A DNA stretch of 64,000 nucleotides. Origin: Burkholderiaceae bacterium (GTDB lineage: Bacteria; Pseudomonadota; Gammaproteobacteria; Burkholderiales; Burkholderiaceae_C). The notes below the pieces were generated by a model. That model was not told where the DNA came from. It searched no databases and was given only the letters and a program-made list of their open reading frames with translations. The position numbers and the translations under genes were made by a program. Location of the stretch: contig JACKLO010000008.1 in NCBI GenBank assembly GCA_024235915.1, forward strand, positions 372,001 through 436,000, written 5' to 3'. Positions 61,456-64,000 of this stretch are shown here, one piece after another. Positions within the stretch are counted from its first letter, which is position 1; each line of letters starts with the position of its first letter.

Positions 61456-64000
61456 ATGCCCCAACGGCCACGATTGGATATCGCCGACGCGCGTCCGCCA
61501 CAGGCGCTGGCCCTGGTGGGGTCGACAGGTGCGCCTCGGCGCCCTTCCGTGGAAGAGTCCTTTCGTCTGCGGACGCTGGAATCGCTGGCACTGCGGGACA
61601 CAGCCAGCGACCCGGCATTCGACGATCTGACCGCGTTGACGGCCGACGCCCTGGGCCTGCCCATGGCCTGGATCGGCCTCGTCGATGCGCACCGGGTCTG
61701 GTGGAAAAGCCAGCACGGCGTGCCGCTGTGCGAAGCCGCACGTGAGCATTCGTTCAGCGCGAACGCCATGTTGGATGACGGCGTATTGGAGTACAGCGAC
61801 GTGTCCACCTTGCCGCTGGCACGACGCCTGATGGTGGACGGCGAGGCGCCAGGCAGCCGCTTTCTCGCGGGCGTGGCGCTGCGCCATGTGGACGGGACCC
61901 GCCTGGGTGCCCTGTGCGTGGCCGACCACGAACCGCGGCAGTTGGACGAGCGCCAGCGCCGTGTCCTCGCCCGGCTCGCCCGGCAGGCCGAGCGCCTGAT
62001 CGAGCTGCACGCTGCAAGACTGGCGCAGACCAAGGCCTCGAGTGAGTTCAGGCACCTGGCCCTCGCGGTGCGGCACACCGACAACGTGGTGGTGATCGCC
62101 GATGCTCAGGGATTGGCGACCTGGGTCAACCCGGCGTTCGAGCGTGTCACGGGGTACCGCGCCGAGGACGTCATTGGCCACACGCCGGGTCACCTGTTGC
62201 AGTTCCCGGGCAGTTCCGAACTGGCCCGGGCCGAACTCCGCGAAGCCGTCCGGTCGCGACAGCCGTGCCAGGTCCAGATCCTGAACCGCGCCAAGTCGGG
62301 CCGCACCTACTGGATGAACGTGGACCTGCAGCCGCTGTATGGCGACCGGGGCGAGTTCGAGGGTTTCGTGTCGGTGGAGACCGACATCACCGGGCTGATC
62401 CGGCAGCGGGAGCATGCGCGGGCGCTGCTGGATGTGCTGCCGGTGGGCGTGCTGCTGCAGTCTCGCCAGGCGGAAATCCTGGACGCCAACCCGGCAGCCC
62501 ACGAGATCCTGGGCATGGCCAGGGGCACGCTGCCGGGCCGGAACACACGTGCGGTTCACTGGCTGACGGTCGACGAAAACGACCAACCCCTGCCCGACGA
62601 CCAGCGCCCACTGGCACAGGTGCTGGCCACCGGCGAGGCGACCGAACCGCGGCGGATCGGCATCCGCAACGGCATGGGCGAGCAGCGGTGGCTGGACCTG
62701 CGCTGCGTGCCGCTGCGTGGGCCGGACGGCGAAGTGGAGGCTGCCCTCACCTGTTTCAACGACATCACGGCCGCCGTGCGCACCGACGGCATGCTGAAGA
62801 CCGCGATGGGTGCCGCGGACCTCGGTTCGTGGACCTGGGAACCCGAGGAGGACCGCTGGTGGGTGTCGCCGAACTGGAGCGAACGCTTCGGGCCGCTGCA
62901 GAACAACGGGCGCTGGCTGGAGCGGGTGCACGGTGACGACATCCCGCAGGCGCAGGCCGCCATGTTCGCGCTGCTGCGTGGTGAACAAGCCACCTACCGC
63001 GCGGAGTTCCGCCTGCGCATGGGCGACGGGCAGTGGCGCTGGCTGCTGTCCTATGCCGCCGTGGCCGAGCGCAGCGTGCACGGGCGCGTGCTGCGGGTCA
63101 GCGGCGTGCTGATGGACATCGACGAACGCCGGCGCGCCGAGGAGCGCCTGCGAGTGGCGGCCACCACGGACGCGCTCACCGGCCTGCCCAACCGCAGCCT
63201 GCTGGCCGACCGCCTGGGCCAGGCGCAGGCCAGCTGCCAGCGCCGGCGCCGGCTGGGCGCATTGATCTACCTCGATCTGGACCACTTCAAGCGCATCAAC
63301 GACAGCCATGGCCATGCCGCCGGCGATGCCCTGCTCTGCGAACTGACGCGGCGCCTGCGCGAGGCCCTGCGCATCGAGGACACGCTGGCCCGCATGGGTG
63401 GCGACGAGTTGATGGTGCTGTTGCCCGATGTCGGCGCCAGCGCAACGGAGGCCGAAGCGGCCGCACGCGAGGTGGCGCGCAAGCTGCGTGCGACGCTGGA
63501 AGTGCCCGTCCAGGTGGGGGCGCTGGAATACCGTGTCGGCGCCAGCATCGGCATCACCGTCTTCCCCCGCGAGGATTCGCCGACGGTGGAAGACCTGATC
63601 CGCGAGGCTGACACCGCCATGTACGTGGCCAAGCAGGCCGAGCGCGGTAGCGTACGCCTGTACGAATCCACGATGCGCGAGCATGTGGCGTCGCGGGTCG
63701 CATTGGAACGCGCACTGCGCCTGGCCATCGAACAGGACCAGATCCGCCTGCACCTGCAGGGCCAGTGGACGGCCGATGGGCAGATGGCCGGCATCGAGGC
63801 CCTGGCCCGCTGGCAGGACCCGGAGCTTGGCGCCGTATCGCCGGTTGACTTCATTCCGGTGGCCGAGGAATCGGGGCTCATCCTGCCCCTGGGTCGTCGT
63901 GTGGTCGAGCAGGCCTGCGCCACGGCCCGGCGCCTGCACGATGAAGGCATCCTGGTGCCGCTGTCGGTGAACGTGAGCCCGCGCCAGTTCACCGACCCCG
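61456..64000 (+). CDS. GAF-PAS-PAS-PAS-GGDEF-EAL signalling protein (runs off the right edge)
   Basis: At least 848 residues, with the C-terminal part of the EAL domain beyond the window. It starts at ATG 61456 after an in-frame stop, with GAGG four bases upstream. Domains: GAF (~35-180, with MAWIGLVDAHRVWWKSQHG), PAS 1 (~195-310), PAS 2 (~315-435), PAS 3 (~445-560, with GRWLERVHGDD and RMGDGQWRWLL) and GGDEF (~570-735). The active site reads GGDEL with an RIED I-site. The EAL domain starts with IEALARW (~782). It is probably cytosolic; no membrane helix is seen. It may make or break cyclic di-GMP; the missing half decides. It is not co-transcribed with sdaA (138-base gap). Confidence 0.88.
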   Translation, partial: MPQRPRLDIADARPPQALALVGSTGAPRRPSVEESFRLRTLESLALRDTASDPAFDDLTALTADALGLPMAWIGLVDAHRVWWKSQHGVPLCEAAREHSFSANAMLDDGVLEYSDVSTLPLARRLMVDGEAPGSRFLAGVALRHVDGTRLGALCVADHEPRQLDERQRRVLARLARQAERLIELHAARLAQTKASSEFRHLALAVRHTDNVVVIADAQGLATWVNPAFERVTGYRAEDVIGHTPGHLLQFPGSSELARAELREAVRSRQPCQVQILNRAKSGRTYWMNVDLQPLYGDRGEFEGFVSVETDITGLIRQREHARALLDVLPVGVLLQSRQAEILDANPAAHEILGMARGTLPGRNTRAVHWLTVDENDQPLPDDQRPLAQVLATGEATEPRRIGIRNGMGEQRWLDLRCVPLRGPDGEVEAALTCFNDITAAVRTDGMLKTAMGAADLGSWTWEPEEDRWWVSPNWSERFGPLQNNGRWLERVHGDDIPQAQAAMFALLRGEQATYRAEFRLRMGDGQWRWLLSYAAVAERSVHGRVLRVSGVLMDIDERRRAEERLRVAATTDALTGLPNRSLLADRLGQAQASCQRRRRLGALIYLDLDHFKRINDSHGHAAGDALLCELTRRLREALRIEDTLARMGGDELMVLLPDVGASATEAEAAAREVARKLRATLEVPVQVGALEYRVGASIGITVFPREDSPTVEDLIREADTAMYVAKQAERGSVRLYESTMREHVASRVALERALRLAIEQDQIRLHLQGQWTADGQMAGIEALARWQDPELGAVSPVDFIPVAEESGLILPLGRRVVEQACATARRLHDEGILVPLSVNVSPRQFTDP

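Noticed and set aside
61402..63939. 845-codon minus-strand open frame opposite the multi-PAS protein
   Set aside because: The plus strand encodes clear GAF, PAS, GGDEF and EAL motifs; the minus frame has none and reads as composition-driven shadow.

Overview
The window is G+C-rich DNA (about 65-70 % by eye) packed with short-spaced genes, many of them coupled by 4-base ATGA or GTGA overlaps. Gene content and order point to a betaproteobacterium of the order Burkholderiales, probably near the Rubrivivax / Leptothrix / Ideonella group: yicC-kinase-phosphatase-rph-rdgB-hemW, fkpB-ispH, scoAB, ETF-QO, TRAP/TAXI transport, opgGH and cheR-cheD-cheB. The order-level placement is an inference from gene order and protein character; no marker gene here fixes a species.

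Layout. 1-3152: housekeeping genes (serS start, ispH, fkpB, radC, Smr). 3273-5136: a minus-strand group of diguanylate cyclase, MinD/FlhG-like ATPase and truncated haemoglobin, facing cheR-cheD-cheB (5281-7951). 7980-12604: hemW, rdgB, rph, a PP2C phosphatase and a Ser/Thr kinase. 12634-21856: yicC, scoAB, thioesterases, a PAS-LuxR regulator, a zinc-ribbon membrane protein, GST, GNAT, YceH, an SDR and ETF-QO. 21903-28907: a GlrK / QseG-like / GlrR system directly followed by opgG-opgH. 28939-33920: two membrane GGDEF proteins and a cyclic-nucleotide-binding patatin phospholipase. 33917-39102: enoyl-CoA hydratase, acyl-CoA synthetase, a small P-loop protein, an RraA-like protein and metY. 39202-42001: an unrecognised 736-residue protein and a CoA-binding protein. 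42073-48659: an RpiR regulator, class III aminotransferase, TAXI-TRAP transporter and Asp/Glu racemase-like enzyme in one transcription unit. 48808-54014: an accessory island with a lipoprotein, an IS3 remnant and a 1439-residue RHS protein with a small coupled membrane protein. 54226-64000: a nitroreductase, a tandem glycine riboswitch with gcvT-gcvH-gcvP-sdaA, and a multi-PAS GGDEF-EAL sensor that runs off the end.

The most interesting region lies between glrR and opgG. Two exact TGTC-N10-GACA sites, an IHF-like site and a near-perfect sigma-54 promoter lie in that order ahead of opgG. This predicts that the GlrKR envelope-stress system directly controls synthesis of osmoregulated periplasmic glucans in this organism. 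Other items worth checking are the RHS variable tip with its candidate immunity partner, the 736-residue orphan protein, and the TRAP/aminotransferase/racemase cluster. No tRNA, rRNA or CRISPR array was seen.
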